From: Fallopia convolvulus
Lineage: Eukaryota; Streptophyta; Magnoliopsida; Caryophyllales; Polygonaceae
DNA length: 64,000 nucleotides
NCBI GenBank assembly: GCA_964016875.1
Contig: OZ024724.1
Span: 30,403,786 to 30,467,785 of the forward strand
Reading direction: 5' to 3'
The position numbers and the translations under genes are program-made. A model generated the notes under the pieces. It saw nothing but the letters and a program-made list of their open reading frames with translations, did no database searches and was not told where the DNA came from. Below, one piece after another: positions 22,180 through 34,911 of this stretch. Position 1 is the stretch's first letter. Each line of letters starts with the position of its first letter.

Positions 22180-22737
22180 AATTTGAGATTTTAATAAATA
22201 GGACAAAATTCTTCGACACTGCAGTTTGCCTAGCCCAATCAAGCATTTCTCTTCGATCATTCCACAAGCTATCGTAGTGGAAAGCAATAGAAAAATCTAT
22301 TCCGAGGGCATATAATTTCAAAATGTATAAACAGAATATTATAAACTAAACTTCTTACACTATTCTAACTTCGAATACTATAATTTTGAAATATTACATT
22401 TATATTTTAACCTATCATTTTAATCTAACACATAATTCAAAAATATTAAGCTCAAATAGCTTCTAATCTAACAATTTATTTTTTTACTCTACTAAGACCT
22501 ATCATTTCAACCTATAAGTACTAATTCATAACTTAATTTACAACACTAATATTATTTAAACAAATTTATGAAAAATACCTTTCTTGTCTCGCTTGATGCA
22601 TCAGATTTGGTTATGTAGTCTTCTCCTGGTACATCTTCCTCCTCCTCGTCTATATAACTATCATTTGATGACATATCTTCCTCTTCGCCAGGATGATAAT
22701 CACTCGATGACGTCTCTTCCTCTCCAAGTGACATTTT
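22180..22737 (-). pseudogene. N-terminus of a MULE transposase, cut by the CACTA insertion
   Basis: Exon 1 (22734-22552) encodes an acidic, Ser-rich start (MSLGEEETSSSDYHPGEEED) and ends at a good donor, AAAG|GTATTT. Downstream on the minus strand, 22321-22190 reads ALGIDFSIAFHYDSLWNDRR then EMLDWARQTAVSKNFVLFIK. This is the N-terminal block of FAR1/MULE transposases (xxREELLxWVRxxAxxxGFVxVxxRS). The frame stops making sense at the CACTA terminus (22173), so the CACTA appears to have inserted into this gene. The rest may survive at 15960-16834. Confidence 0.55.
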
Positions 22738-23166
22738 CTATATAATGATATGTGGAATGGAGGTTTGCCAAAAATACAAATACATGTTGATATTTATAGG
22801 AAAAAATTTGACCATTTTAGTTACTATTGGAATACAACGAGCCCAGGATTTGCGTAAATAGTATCACGAATCCTAGACGAGTGTGTCTAACAACTACATT
22901 TTCAAAAATATTGTCTTAGGAATAGGCGTGAAGGATCGATGCACGCGTAGGTACGGGTTGTGCGAGCCTAGGATGCACGGATGGTTTATGCCAAACTCTG
23001 TATTTCTTCTTAAACCCGATTTTACACCCAGGGAAGGCTCTAAAATCGCGCGTCATTTGCGCGCATCTAGGATTTGAGTAAATCTGAGTGCATTTATAAA
23101 ACTTTCAGCGTGTGCAAATCAAGAGTTATTTTGGAAAATTTTGACACTTTTACTTAGTACAAATAT
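22738..23166. other. Spacer, nothing recognised
   Basis: Less AT-rich than its surroundings, with phrases such as CGCGCGTCATTTGCGCGCAT (around 23048). No coding sequence or clear repeat end recognised. Confidence 0.4.
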
Positions 23167-23168
23167 TA

Positions 23169-23516
23169 TAGCATGTGTAATGGAGAGGATTGAATATTCC
23201 CTTTGCACTCTCTCTCCTCATAGAGGGCATCCTCTTTGTTGTATACAATTGTAAGAGGATGCTCTTTTAAAGATGATCGACTCTCTCTCTCTCTCCATCA
23301 ATCATCCTTCCATAGAGGATTACTTGTATTGTTCCTGTTCCCAAAGAGAAAGTACAAATCCACTAATCATTGGACATGTATCCATCTCACTTTATCTACT
23401 TCCATTTGTTTCATTTCAATTTGCTATTAATAAACTAATTTTTTAAAAGTCTTTTATCTATAAAATGAGTATAAATTTACCCTAATTTTTGCACAATCCA
23501 AATTAACTTCCTTTTG

Positions 23517-23592
<76 letters not shown>

Positions 23593-24042
23593 TGGATAAT
23601 CAGAATAATTTAAATGTACTTCCTTCATATTTATAAGTTGCAAATTTTTATTCGAATTCAAATTTAAATTAAATTTTATGACAATAATGTTAATAATTAT
23701 GCATATTGTTATTTTTTATATTTTTCATATTTCCTCATAATTTACTACACAAATGTTATTAAAATTATATTGATGTTAATCAAGTTTTTTCTCATTAATT
23801 TGCAAATAAATTATATTATAAGTAATTTGCAATATATTTTATTATTAATTAATTTGAGTAACTAAATTTATAAAAGTAAAAGGGAGAGAGTATCCTCTTT
23901 GAGTAGAATGGGAGATAATAGGAAGGGAAGGGGATAGATATAGTGAAAAATGAGATTGATGAGAGAGAAAATGATGTGTTGAAAGGGGGAAAAGAGAGAA
24001 AATTGAGAAAGGATTGAATCTCCCCTCCATTGCACATGCTCT
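23169..24042. mobile_element. Candidate MITE with AGCATGTGYAATGGAG ends
   Basis: The left end TATAGCATGTGTAATGGAGA and the inverted right end TAGAGCATGTGCAATGGAGG match over about 20 bp. Inside both arms are CT- or GA-rich inverted stretches (GAGGATTGAAT, ATCCTCTTT). I could not fix a target duplication. The centre holds a long TC repeat and AT-rich DNA. Confidence 0.5.
23521..23588. repeat. Dinucleotide microsatellite, (TC)34
   Basis: An uninterrupted TC tract of 68 bases, continuing a less pure TC-rich run to its left. Confidence 0.97.
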
Positions 24043-24939
24043 AACGTACTAAAACCCACTTTTCATCCTTCTTTTCTTATTTACCGTTAAAAAAATAAAA
24101 ATAAAAGCCTTACTTTACTTGAATCCGAGATGTCAAAAAACCAGCCTTTCCTCATGAGAACCTTTGCTCAAGCTTCTCATCTGAGTCGTTGCTTGTAGAC
24201 TCCATTTTATAAAGTTGATGCCGCCTTCATGAATCTTAATCTTCTTAATCTTCTCTTTCTCTTGCCAAAAAAGGCAACAACTACTTGAAGTTGGAGAGCT
24301 AGATTTTTCAGCAAAATGGCATAGTAAAAAATACTACAAGAGTTAAAATCAGATGTATTAAGATATAAATAGATTAATTAATCATTTAAAATCCAAATCC
24401 CTAAAAACTACTAGAAGAATGAACTGAAAGGGGGTGAAAAAAATCACCAAATACAACAGCCAAAAATAGTGTGATTTCGAAAGTGGGGACGATTTGAAAT
24501 CGGTGGCTTGCGGCCGACATCTCTAAGGAGACTGGGATTGAAAGCAGAACAAATGCACAACCAACAACAACGAGATGAACAAAATCGGAAGAAAAAGCTA
24601 GAAAAAAATGAAAGCCCCTTCTCTGATGAGGGAAATGGGGAGGAGAAGGAGAAGAAGGGATGATGTTAGAGAGGCAAGAGCAGGATCTCCTAAAAAAGGC
24701 TCAACGTTTGTCCAAGTTGTTGGTAGAGGAATCGGTGCCAAAGAGATCGCTTAGAGTTAGGATAAATTATTATAAGGAAAAAAGAGGAGAATTGGAGATA
24801 CATAGTAAAGAATTGAAATCGACAATCCCGGAGAAGTTAGGGAACTCGTCCTAATGAAGGGGGCTTGCAATGGCGGGAACAGCCGACGTACCGGAAATGG
24901 GTTATCTAGCCCTCGAACTCACCACCGGCGATTGGGTTC
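24043..24939. other. Target-side flank of the nested retrotransposons
   Basis: No gene recognised. A plus ORF at 24660-24854 (64 aa, Lys- and Glu-rich) has no known match. The last bases, GGGTTC, form the left copy of the element A target duplication and would continue directly into 59486 before insertion. Confidence 0.4.
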
Positions 24940-26434
24940 TGATGTCCGTGTTTTTGGTATAGTTTTTAGTAGGTTTTCTTAATTTATTAGGACTAGTTTT
25001 GATAAGTTTAGGGTTAGTTTTGTGTGTTTTTAGATAAGTTTGCATATTTTGTGAAAAGTATGGAAGCTACTTCGTTTTGTGTATTTTTGTAGGTTTTAGC
25101 AAGGAAAAGGTGTTATTTGGAGCTGAATTTGGAGTGCTATGATGAAGGACGGAGGAATACAAGAAAAAGAAGTCGAAGATTAAGTTTTTGAAGAAGAAGT
25201 GTTGAAGAAGCCAAGCCCATGCTCGTTAACGAGGCTGTGAGGGCTCGTTAACAAAGTTACGAGATAGGATTTTCGAGGAATCTTAGTGATGTCCTACCGA
25301 TCCTGTGTGGGAATTTATTTCGTGTCGGTAGAGTATTTTTAATAAGTTTTAGGGTTATTATATTATTTATTTTAGGTCTTGTTATCCTTCTAGATTTTAT
25401 TTCTATCTTTTTAGAGTAGATTTCTATCTTTTAGGAAAGTTTTTATCTTTTAGCATTTTTATTTTATAGCCTTATTAGTATAAATACCCTTCTATCTAGC
25501 CTAGAAAAGAGGGTAGCAGGTAAGTAGAGGAGAATTCGAGTAGAGAAGGAGGAAGAGCCGAGAGAGAGAGAGAAGGGTCGGAGAGAGATCGAGAGCCACG
25601 ATGGACGAGAGTTACTGAGGTCGTTAATCACTAGTTTCGATTCGGTTTTGTATTTTTCGTTTTCTTCTGAATTTTGTAAGACAATATTTTCTTATTAATT
25701 TAAAGTAGTTGTTTTGTTCTCAATGTTTTCTCTTGTTGAAGTTATTTGTTTCTTAGTTATTAATAGTGAGTAGTTTTCTTATCTAGGGTCGGGGTTGAAA
25801 CCCAGCATAGTTATGCATGGTTTGATGAGTAAGATGATGTGTTGAATGCCTTCTATCTGTTTTGAGATTGCTTGTTGTGTTTATACCGAGATGAAAGTCA
25901 AGGTAATTTTGAGTCTTAACTTGATTGAGAGAGAAAGTTGTAAACTTGAAGGTTGATATTGTTTGAATACGAAAGTTTCAAGCTTTAGATCCAAAACAAG
26001 CAATTGAGTGAATTAGTTTATGAAAGTAGATTAATTTACTTGTTAGTCAATGAAAGTTGATGAATCTATCTATTTAAAGGCATGATATTTATTTTCTTAC
26101 GAGTTTATGTGCATGACTATGTTTTGGTAACCCTTGTCCTAGATCTTTGTTTTATTTGAATTCTCCTAGGTTATATTTGTTACTGAGTTTGTAGCCTCAG
26201 TACCGAACCTGTTTCGTTTGTTAGTGTTGGTTAATTGGTTGCGGTGGTTCGTTAACGATCCTGACAAGGTCGTTAACGAGGCTGATCGTGAGTGTTTTGC
26301 TTGTTTTTGTTTGATTTTTAGTAGTCGATAGATAAACAAACCTTGCTTCTCGTGGAATGATCCTGACTCCCCTATACTCAGAGGGGTCTTGACTTATAAA
26401 TTTATTTGTTGTCCACAGTAAAGGCCCGTCAACA
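24940..26434 (+). repeat. 5' LTR of element A (1,495 bp)
   Basis: It pairs with 57984-59480. A TATA box TATAAATA is at 25489-25496. Palindromes TCGTTAACGA are at 25223, 26249 and 26270, and a variant is at 25245. LTRs carry promoter and polyadenylation signals. Confidence 0.95.
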
Positions 26435-26437
26435 AAT

Positions 26438-26455
26438 TCGCGCCGTTGCCGGGGA
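26438..26455 (+). promoter_or_regulatory. Primer binding site of element A (tRNA-Asp type)
   Basis: TCGCGCCGTTGCCGGGGA matches the tRNA-Asp-complementary site TGGCGCCGTTGCCGGGGA at 17 of 18 positions, three bases after the LTR. Confidence 0.85.
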
Positions 26456-26549
26456 AGCAACGAGTTTGTTCTTTTATCTGTGGGTCTGGGAATAGCCCGA
26501 CCCCGTTTTTGTTTTTAATTTTTGATTTCTTTGTCTGTTTTCTCAGCGT

Positions 26550-27703
26550 ATGCCGGTACGACGTCGAAGGCTTGAATTTTACAACGTTGGTTATTATTCA
26601 AAACCTGAACGATCCCTGCACTGTAGACGTCGAAAGAACCGAGCCATGGCCACCCCTGAAGAGCTAGCTCGTCAGTTGGAAGTCCTCCAGAATCAGACGC
26701 AGACATTGAAAACCGAAGCAAGGTTCGTCTACAGGAAGAGCTGAATGCCTATCCGAGGAATGCCAAGCAATACATGCATCCGGAACTGAGGGTGCCATAA
26801 TCACCAATTGTGCTTCCGGAGATAGAGAAACCATTTGAAATTAAGTCTCAATTTATATCCTTGATAAAGCGGGCTCAGTTTGAAGGGAAACCTACTGAGT
26901 GCCCTATGGAACATATTAGAAATTTTCTTGACTTATGTGACACCATAGCTGCTGAAGGTGTCTCACTTGAATATGTTCTATTAAAAGCTTTCAGGTGGTC
27001 TCTTGCTGGAAAGGCCATGAGCTGGTTGGAGAGCTTACTTCCTAACTCTATCAAGACTTGGAAGAACTTTTACAATCAATTTCTTACAAAATTCTTCCTG
27101 CCTGCCAAGACAACGAAGCTGAGAAAGCGCACCACCTCCTATCATCAGTTGCCTAATGAGACTTTTGTTGAAACATGGGAAAGATTTAAAGAAATGCTTA
27201 GACAGTGCCCCACTCATGGGCAACCTTTATATGTTCTTCAAGAAATCTTTTTCCAGGGTATCAACGTTGAGACCAAGAATCGCATCAACACGCATACATC
27301 GTGCGGTTTTATAGAGATGGACCCTACGTCTGCATGGGAATTGCTGGATAAGCTGTCCAACTATGATGCCATGTATGGAACCCATCAAACTCCACAGCCC
27401 CAAAAACGTCTCTACGTACCTAACCGAGAAGAAGTTGACCCGGATGTTAAAAATCAATTTCTACAAGACGAGGTCAACCGCCTGAAGAAGCATGTAAATT
27501 TTCTGAAATCCTCTCAATCCTGTCAAGAGTGTGGTTCTTCTGCCCATAGTACTTCTGCTTGCACTAACATAGAGCAGGTAAGAGCCGCTGAGACAATTGC
27601 TGAAATGAATTACATGAGAGGCCCATATAGGAACCAGCCTAGCAATTTTGACAGGTCAAACAACTATCAGGCGTGGGGCAATCAAAATCCAAATCCAAAC
27701 TAA
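26550..27703 (+). pseudogene. Element A gag (broken)
   Basis: The start at 26550 (MPVRRRRLEF) corresponds to the starts in B (MPVGRRRLLF) and C (MLARSS). A short deletion with frameshift lies near 26725, and a TAA interrupts the frame just before SPIVLPEIEKP at about 26799. The Retrotrans_gag domain follows (RAQFEGKPTECPMEHIRNFL to ERFKEMLRQCPTHGQ, about 26870-27225). A CCHC knuckle CQECGSSAHSTSAC lies near 27520-27560. The frame ends at TAA 27701-27703, which by comparison with the family lies within the gag-protease polyprotein. Gag would build the virus-like particle. Confidence 0.85.
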
Positions 27704-29014
27704 GCAGCGCCTCCACCGGATAGACGACCTGCGCCTTATCGACCTCCAGGCCATCAGGAGCCACCATCATGGGTACAAGGGTTACATGAAAGCATCAATG
27801 GAGTCCACAACAAGGTTAATGAAGTTCAAGCCAACCTTAACCACCAAAATAAAAGATGGGGAGAGTTCGACGTATGGAAGAAGAATGTTGATTCCCAACT
27901 AGGGAACCTTGCTGTACAAATTCCAAGGCCACAAGGGCAACTTCCAGGCCGTCCCGAAGTAAACCCCAAAGGACAGATAGCAACGGTTCACCTTAGGAGC
28001 GGAAAGACATTACCGGAGCGTGTCTAGGCTAAGGACAAGACGGAAGAGGACGCCACGGTTCAGGTCGATAACGAGCCAACGAGGGCAAGTACCGAACCAG
28101 CATACCATGGTGACGAGGCTCCGAGGGTACCTAACGACCATAATCCAGGTAAGTTTTCTAATCCGAGCCCTCCTCTCCATCCCAGGGTAGTTAACGACCC
28201 CATCGGGGTCGGTAACGATCCGCCGAGCGTACCTAACGACCCTAGTGTCGACCCGGTAACTCCACCTCTCGAGCCCAACTTTGTTCCGAGAACGGTGAAA
28301 TCTCTTCCATTTCCCACTAAGAAATCTATGGACTCTACTGAGAGTAAGTTCAAGCGTTTCGTAAAGATTCTTCAGGGCATTAATATTTCCATCCCATTCG
28401 CTGAGGCCCTAAGCGAAATACCGGCTTACACGAAAATTTTGAAGGATATTCTTAGCAGGAAAAGATCCATCACAGAGTTGCAGGATGAAGTCAGATCTAT
28501 TGCTCTACCAGAAAAGTTAGGAGACCCAAGGAGATTTGCAATAACGATCGGCATAGGCTACCGCAAGTTCAAAGCCTTTTGTGATGTTGGAGCCAGTACT
28601 ACTTTGCTTCCTCTCTCCATCTGGTCTAAAGCCAACATGAGACCACTAGAGCCAATCAACATGCGGTTATAGATGGCAGATGGCTCTTGCATCAAACCTA
28701 CAAGGGTTGTAGAAGACTTTCCAGTTCAAGTGGGCAAATTCTTTGTTCCAAACGACTTCATTGTCATGACAATGCCCGAAGATCTAGTAGTTCCTATTAT
28801 TTTGGGAAGACCGTTCCTCACCACACCAGGAGCCATAATTGATGTTAGGAGGGGACTCCTAACTTTCGAAATTATGGATGAGGTGATGGAATTCCGATTC
28901 AAACAATCAATGAAGGAGACCGATAGAGCTGAGGTCAAGATGCTCTACACCCACAAGGAGATCATTGAATGTGGAGACCCTGTTGGTAGATTGCGTCAGA
29001 TGATGAAATTTTAG
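27704..29014 (+). pseudogene. Element A gag-protease linker and aspartic protease (broken)
   Basis: Same frame as gag. The linker (27704-28290) carries a TAG near 28026 and repeats of the VVNDP type encoded by the dispersed palindromes (28188, 28209, 28230). The protease region starts near 28325 and has the active site CDVGAST (about 28578-28600). An in-frame TAG lies before MADGS (28670-28672). A flap-like LGRPFLTTPGA follows at about 28800-28835. The family protease matures the polyprotein; this copy would be truncated. Confidence 0.85.
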
Positions 29015-29133
29015 GTCAAAGATGAGCGGAAATAGCCCCTGTAGTTTCGGTAACGAGTCCCCTAGACTTCGTACCGATTCTACTGGCAGAAGAAGCAGGC
29101 TCGTTAACAACCCCATCAGCATCGTTAACGACC

Positions 29134-30957
29134 TTGACCGAGGACAATGAAATTTCAGCTTTTGAATACCTCGAGGAGGTGTTGAAGACGGAGCCAGAAG
29201 AACCGATTCTTATTCCAGCTGAACCTTCTCCAACACTTAAGCCTCTTCCGGATTCCCTCAAGTATGAATTCCTTGGTCCTAATTCTACTTTTCCTGTCAT
29301 CATCAATGCTAAATTAAAAGATGAGGAAGTAGAAAAACTGCTGAATGTGCTTAAGATGCATATGAAAGCCATAGGCTACTCCCTAGATGATATAACTGAC
29401 ATATCTCCTTCTCTTTGCATGCATAGGATTTACATGGAGGATAATCATAAACCCACCATAGAGCATCAACGTAGGTTAAATCCTAACATGAAGGATGTGG
29501 TTAAAAAGGAAATCATTAAATTACTTGATATTGGGATCATATTTCCTATATCGGACAGCCAATGGGTGAGTCCGGTCCATGTAGTCCCAAAAAAGGGGGG
29601 ATGACTGTCATAAAAAACGAAAAGGGAGAGCTTATTCCAACTAGGACCACCACCAGTTGGAGGATGTGCATTGATTATAGGAAGCTTAATAGTGCCACTA
29701 GAAAAGATCATTTTCCGCTTCCTTTCATTGATCAGGTATTAGAACGCTTAGCCCAGCATGATTATTTCTGTTATTCAGATGGCTATAGCAGTTTTTGGCA
29801 GATTCCCATTCATCCTAATGATCAGGAGAAAACAACCTTTACTTGTCCCTATGGAACCTTTGCTTATAAGAGAATGCCATTTGGGCTTTGCAATGCCCCT
29901 GCCACCTTTCAAAGGTGTATGATGGCCATTTTTTCGGATATGATAGAGGAGATTGTAGAGGTCTTCATGGATGATTTTTCTGTTTATGGTTCTTCATTTG
30001 ATGCTTGTCTTGCTAATCTTGTACGGGTGCTTAAAAGATGTGAAGAAACCAATCTTGTGTTAAACTGGGAAAAATGCCATTTCGTGGTTCAAGAAGGGAT
30101 AGTGCTAGGACATCTTGGTCTCTATGAGAGGGATAGAAGTAGATAAAGAAAAAATTGAGCTTATTGAAAAATTACCTCCTCCCTCTTCTGTAAAAGACAT
30201 TAGAAGTTTTCTAGGGCATGCTGGTTTTTACAGGCGATTCGTTCAGGATTTTTCTAAGATAGCTAAACCCTTGACTAACCTACTAATGAAAGATGTAGTG
30301 TTTGAGGTGTCTCCAGAATGTCTTGAAGCATTTTACAGGTTAAGAGCTGCCCTCATGACCGCCCCTATTATGCAGTCCTCGGATTGGATACTACCCTTTG
30401 AAATAATGTGCGACGCCAGTGACTATGCAGTCGGCGCAGTCTTGGGTCAAAGGAAGGACAAGAAACTCCACGCCATCTACTACGCCAGTAAGATGCTGGA
30501 TGAGGCGCAGAGTAAGTATACCACAACGGAGAAGGAGTTCCTTGTTGTGCTATTTGCTTTTGAAAAATTCCAGCCCTACCTTGTTGGATCCAAAGTGATT
30601 GTTTACACCGACCATGAGGATGTTAGATACCTAATGGCCAAAAAGGATGCCAAGCCTAGATTGCTTCGTTGGATGCTCTTATTGCAGGAATTCGACAATG
30701 AAATAAGGGACAAAAAGGGAGTAGAGAACCTAGTGGCGGATCACTTATCCAGATTGCCAATTGAGCATATCACTGAATCCAACAATGAAGTGCCAATAAA
30801 TGATTCCAGACCAGACGAACACCTCATGCTGAACGAGGTCGAACTCAACAAGACCCTCGTCACCGACCTCTTCAGGGTCGTTAATGAGGCACCGAGGCTG
30901 GAATATAAAGATCACGAGAGCAATAACCCAAGGTGCATCGATATATCAGTCAAGTAG
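29134..30957 (+). pseudogene. Element A reverse transcriptase and RNase H (broken)
   Basis: The RT N-terminal region (LGPNSTFPVIINAKLKDEEV) is intact to 29604, where an extra G shifts the frame at VVPKKGG. RT then continues with WRMCIDYRKLN, YSDGYSSFWQIPI, YGTFAYKRMPFGLCNAPATF and the catalytic FMDDFSVYG (about 29962-29988). A second shift lies at about 30110 (GH/LG). RNase H follows with CDASDYAVGAVLGQ, the TEKEF Glu, VYTDHEDVRYL and NLVADHLSR. The order RT-RNase H-integrase marks Ty3/gypsy. Three palindrome variants lie in the linker at 30880-31020. Confidence 0.9.
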
Positions 30958-31654
30958 GTCGTTACCATGCCACGGGGATCGTTACCGAGGATAATACTGC
31001 ATCTCCGGGGTCGTTAACGACCCACTCAGGTCCGATGATGACCGGGTCAGGTAAGATTTCCGAACCCGGACTTGCTCAATTCAATTCAATCCCTTCTCCT
31101 CCTTTTACTTCTTCCTCTTCAATATCAATCCATGCTGTTAGAGGGTCAAAAACCCCTTGGTTTGCGGATTTCGCCAACTATCTTGTAGGAGGCGTAATTC
31201 CCGAGGGTCTAACCCCACAAAAGAAAAAGAAGTTCCTCCACGATGTAAAACAGTACTATTGGGATGACCCTTACTTGTTTAAACAAGGAAGTGATCACCT
31301 CTTTAGACGCTGTGTCCTAGAAGAGGAGATAGAGAACGTGATCCGTCAATGTCACACACTTCCTACTGGAGGCCATGCAAAAGGATTCAAAACCACGGCG
31401 AAGATTCTTCAAAGTGGTCTCTACTGGCCAACCATGTTCAAGGATGTACAAGCTTATGTGACAGCATGTGATGGATGTCAACGCTCAGACAACATCACTT
31501 GGAGACATGAGAATCCGCTAACCGGGATATTAGAGGTCGAGTTATTCGACGTATGGGGCATAGACTTCATGGGACCATTTCCCGCATCTGGCCCATACAA
31601 GTACATCCTAGTGGCGGTCGATTATGTCTCTAAGTGGGTAGAAGCCGTTGCTAC

Positions 31655-33158
31655 TGTTGAGAGGGTTTCTCGGCCAACAAATAAATTTGTAAGTCAAGAC
31701 CCCACTGAGTACAGTGGAGTCAGGATCGTTCCACAGGAAGCAAGGTTGTTTGTCTATCAATCTAACAAAAATCAAACAAAATCAAACAAAACACTCACGA
31801 GATGCCTCGTTAACGATGTTGTCAGGATCGTTACCGAACCACCGAACACAAAAATATTAACTAACGACCTAATTAAATTCTAATTAAAATTCGATACCGA
31901 GACAAGTACTCAGCAACGAAAATTCACCAGAAATAATTCAAATAAAACAAAAATCTAGGACAAGGGACACCACAACATAGCCAAGCATAAGAATTCCGTA
32001 AGAAGATAAGATCATGCCTTTAAATAGATAGAGTCATCAACTTTCGTTGACTTAACAAGTAAATTAATCTACTTTCATAAACTCACTCACTCAATTGCTT
32101 GTTTTGGATCTAAAGCTTGTAACTTTCGTTTTCAAACAATATCAACCTTCAAGTTACTAACTTTCTCTTTCAATCAAGTTAAAAACCTAAATTACCTCAA
32201 CTTTCATTTCGGTATTAAGCACAACAAACAATCTCAATAAAAGATAAAAGGCATTCAACACACAATCTTACTCATCCAACATGCTCAACTATGCCGGGCT
32301 TAACCCCGACCCTAGAAAAATAAACTACTCACTAATCATGACTAAAAAACTAAAAACTTCAATAAAAAGAAACATTGAAACAAAACTCAAACTTCAATTA
32401 ATAAGAAAAATATCGTCTTACAGAGATTCAGAAGAAATCCGAAAAAACATACACCGAACCAAAATCACGATTAACGAACACCCGTCAACCGTCGTCTACC
32501 GAACCTCGTCACCTTCTTCCGATCCGATCTCTCTCCTTCGGCCTTCACAAATCTCTTCCTAAAAACTTCTCCAAAATCAAGCCCCCCTTTCTATGCTAGA
32601 TAGAAGGGTATTTATACTAAAAAGCTAAAAAACTAAAAAGGCTAAAAGATATAGACTTTCCTAAAAAGATAGAAACAATCTCTAAAAGATAGAAATAAAA
32701 TCTAATAAGATATTAAACCCTAAATACATATTCTAACAACCCCAAAAGATTCTAAAAAGATACTCAACCGATACGGAAATAAATTCCCGCTCAGGATCGG
32801 TTAATAATAAAAATAATACTCGAAATCTTCCTCTTCGTGGCCTCGTTAACGACCCCTCACAGCCTCGTTAACGAGCCTGGGGTTTGTTTTTCTTTAACAC
32901 CTCCTCTTGTACTCTTAAGCTTCGACTTCTTCAATCTTGCACTCCTCCGTCTCTCACTGCAATGCTCCAAATTTAGCTCCATTCAGCTCCTTTCCTCGCT
33001 AAAACCTGCAAAATTCACAAAATAGCGTAGATTCCACTCTTTTCACAGAATTATGCAAAACTAACTAAAAAATACTTAAAACTAAACCTAAACTATACAA
33101 AACTAAACCTAATAAGCAAAGAAAACCTATAAAAACTATACTAAAAATGCGAACATCA
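31655..33158 (-). repeat. 3' LTR of element B (left side, 1,504 bp)
   Basis: On the plus strand it runs from TGTTGAGAGGGTTTCTCGG to GCGAACATCA and pairs with 51138-52640. The TATA box (minus strand) is at 32609-32616. Palindromes at 31807, 32843 and 32865. The polypurine tract of B lies directly outside at 33159-33175. Confidence 0.95.
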
Positions 33159-34743
33159 AAATACCCCATACTTAGACTTGCTTGTCCTCAAGCAATAAAC
33201 AAGACACTAACCAAAACGAAAACAAATCATGCTCATCAAGACATAGCCATCTTCAAAAAAACAACATCTACATATAAGAAAATTATAGCAAAAGACTATT
33301 AACATCCTCACACATATATGCACTTAAATAGACATAAAATAATACGATCCAACCTCTCAAGGGATATAATGTGTTTCACTCAACTCTCAAGTGTTTGGGC
33401 TTAATAAATTCAATCTCTCAACTCATCTATTATAAACAAACTCATAGAAATTGGAACTTATATCACCAATACTCTCCACCCAAGATTTGTCAAAACAAGC
33501 AAAGAATCATCAAGAGAACTTAGGGGGCTCAATGAAAAACTTCATAGAAGCTTCCATTCGGCCAGGTTGTAATGGGGCTTGGTAATAACAATAGGGCGTG
33601 GAAAATATTTGGCCATGTGGTGCTAATAATATCCGGGAATCAAAGACTCCTAAAAACTCACGCATCTCACCAAAAACTCTCATAAAACATACCAAACTCA
33701 CTCTTCATTATGCACACTCATTTTCACTCACCCTTTATCATCCTAGAAAGTCTCATAACCAAAATAAAAGAATCTCTCGATATTATCTATAAACACAAAT
33801 GTACTTCAACTTTTTCCTTCTTTCTTCTTCTTTTTCTTCTTTCTTTTTTTTTAATTTTTTTTATTCATTCGCTGCCTCGTTAACGAACCCACATCAGGGT
33901 CGTTAACGATCCACCGTATACATTCCTTCCTTTTATTTACTACATCCATCAAAACTTTATTGTGTGCATCTTTTTATCAAGAGACCTTTCTTACATGTAA
34001 TAACAAGAGACTTCCAATCTACCCTTCCCAAATACCCTTCAATTCAAGCAAACATAAACTCTTTTCTTTTTAACAAAACACAAAACTTTACCTCTCCAAT
34101 CTAAGTCCTAATTCCCAGATAGGGTCAAGCTTATCTCGGCTAGGGAATAATTTTTGTGGAGCTAAAAATAAAAGGTTTCAGGCTAGAATTGGTTATCAAA
34201 AAAAGGAATAATGTAAAGGTAGATAGGGAATAATAGGGCTTATAAAAATAAGTTCTCCATCATATGATTTTCACAAGTAATGAACTAAAAATCTTATAAG
34301 GGTCTCAAGAAATAGATAACCATCACAATTCCAAGAGATAATATGCGTAAAGAGAGTAAATCACACAAGAAAAGAAGAGGGATTTATAAATGTTCTCCCT
34401 ATAAGGCCAAAATTACTCACAAGGTAGATTTTGTTGGATTGCATCATCTATGCTATAAAGTATTTGTGCTCAATTTCATCAAATGCTATTCTCTTCTAAA
34501 AACAATAATTTTAATTTTTAAGAATCCGGCTATACTTTCAAAGACATGTTTGCAAGGAATTATATGATTAAGCTAGTGATTGCTATCATAGAACTTAAGA
34601 AGGGATATCTATCAATTCTAAACTCTTTTTGGAATTTTCAATTTTTTTCAATTTTTTTGGATTTTCGATTTTTTTCAATTTAAAAGAAATAACAACTACA
34701 TAGAACACAAAAAAAAACACCTAGGACATAATTTTTCTACTTT
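33159..34743 (-). other. Element B 3' untranslated region and polypurine tract
   Basis: Non-coding. Conserved block at 33552-33580; palindrome pair at 33877 and 33900; polypurine tract (minus strand) at 33159-33175 preceded by the GAGGACAAGCAAGTC phrase shared with A and C. Confidence 0.7.
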
Positions 34744-34784
34744 CTTCCCACCCCATACTTAAAATTACAGTGTCCCCACTGTAA
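34744..34784 (-). other. Conserved hairpin and polypurine motif after ORF3 (element B)
   Basis: Minus strand TTACAGTG-GGGA-CACTGTAA (34784-34765), then AAGTATGGGGTGGGAAGA (34761-34744). Identical stem to A. Confidence 0.75.
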
Positions 34785-34911
34785 GGAAAATAAGAAGAAG
34801 AGGGAAAAGAAATAGAAAAGAAAACAAAAAATTAAAAAGAAAAAGTAATAAGAAAAACATAAAACTTACAAAAGTGGAAACAAGGAAAGGAAACTTTATC
34901 TTCGAGCTGAA

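Noticed and set aside
23521..23588. Long TC tract as a functional GAGA-type element
   Set aside because: It is a pure microsatellite inside a probable MITE with no gene next to it.
26438..26455. tRNA gene at the primer binding sites
   Set aside because: Only 18 bp complementary to the tRNA 3' end is present; no tRNA body.
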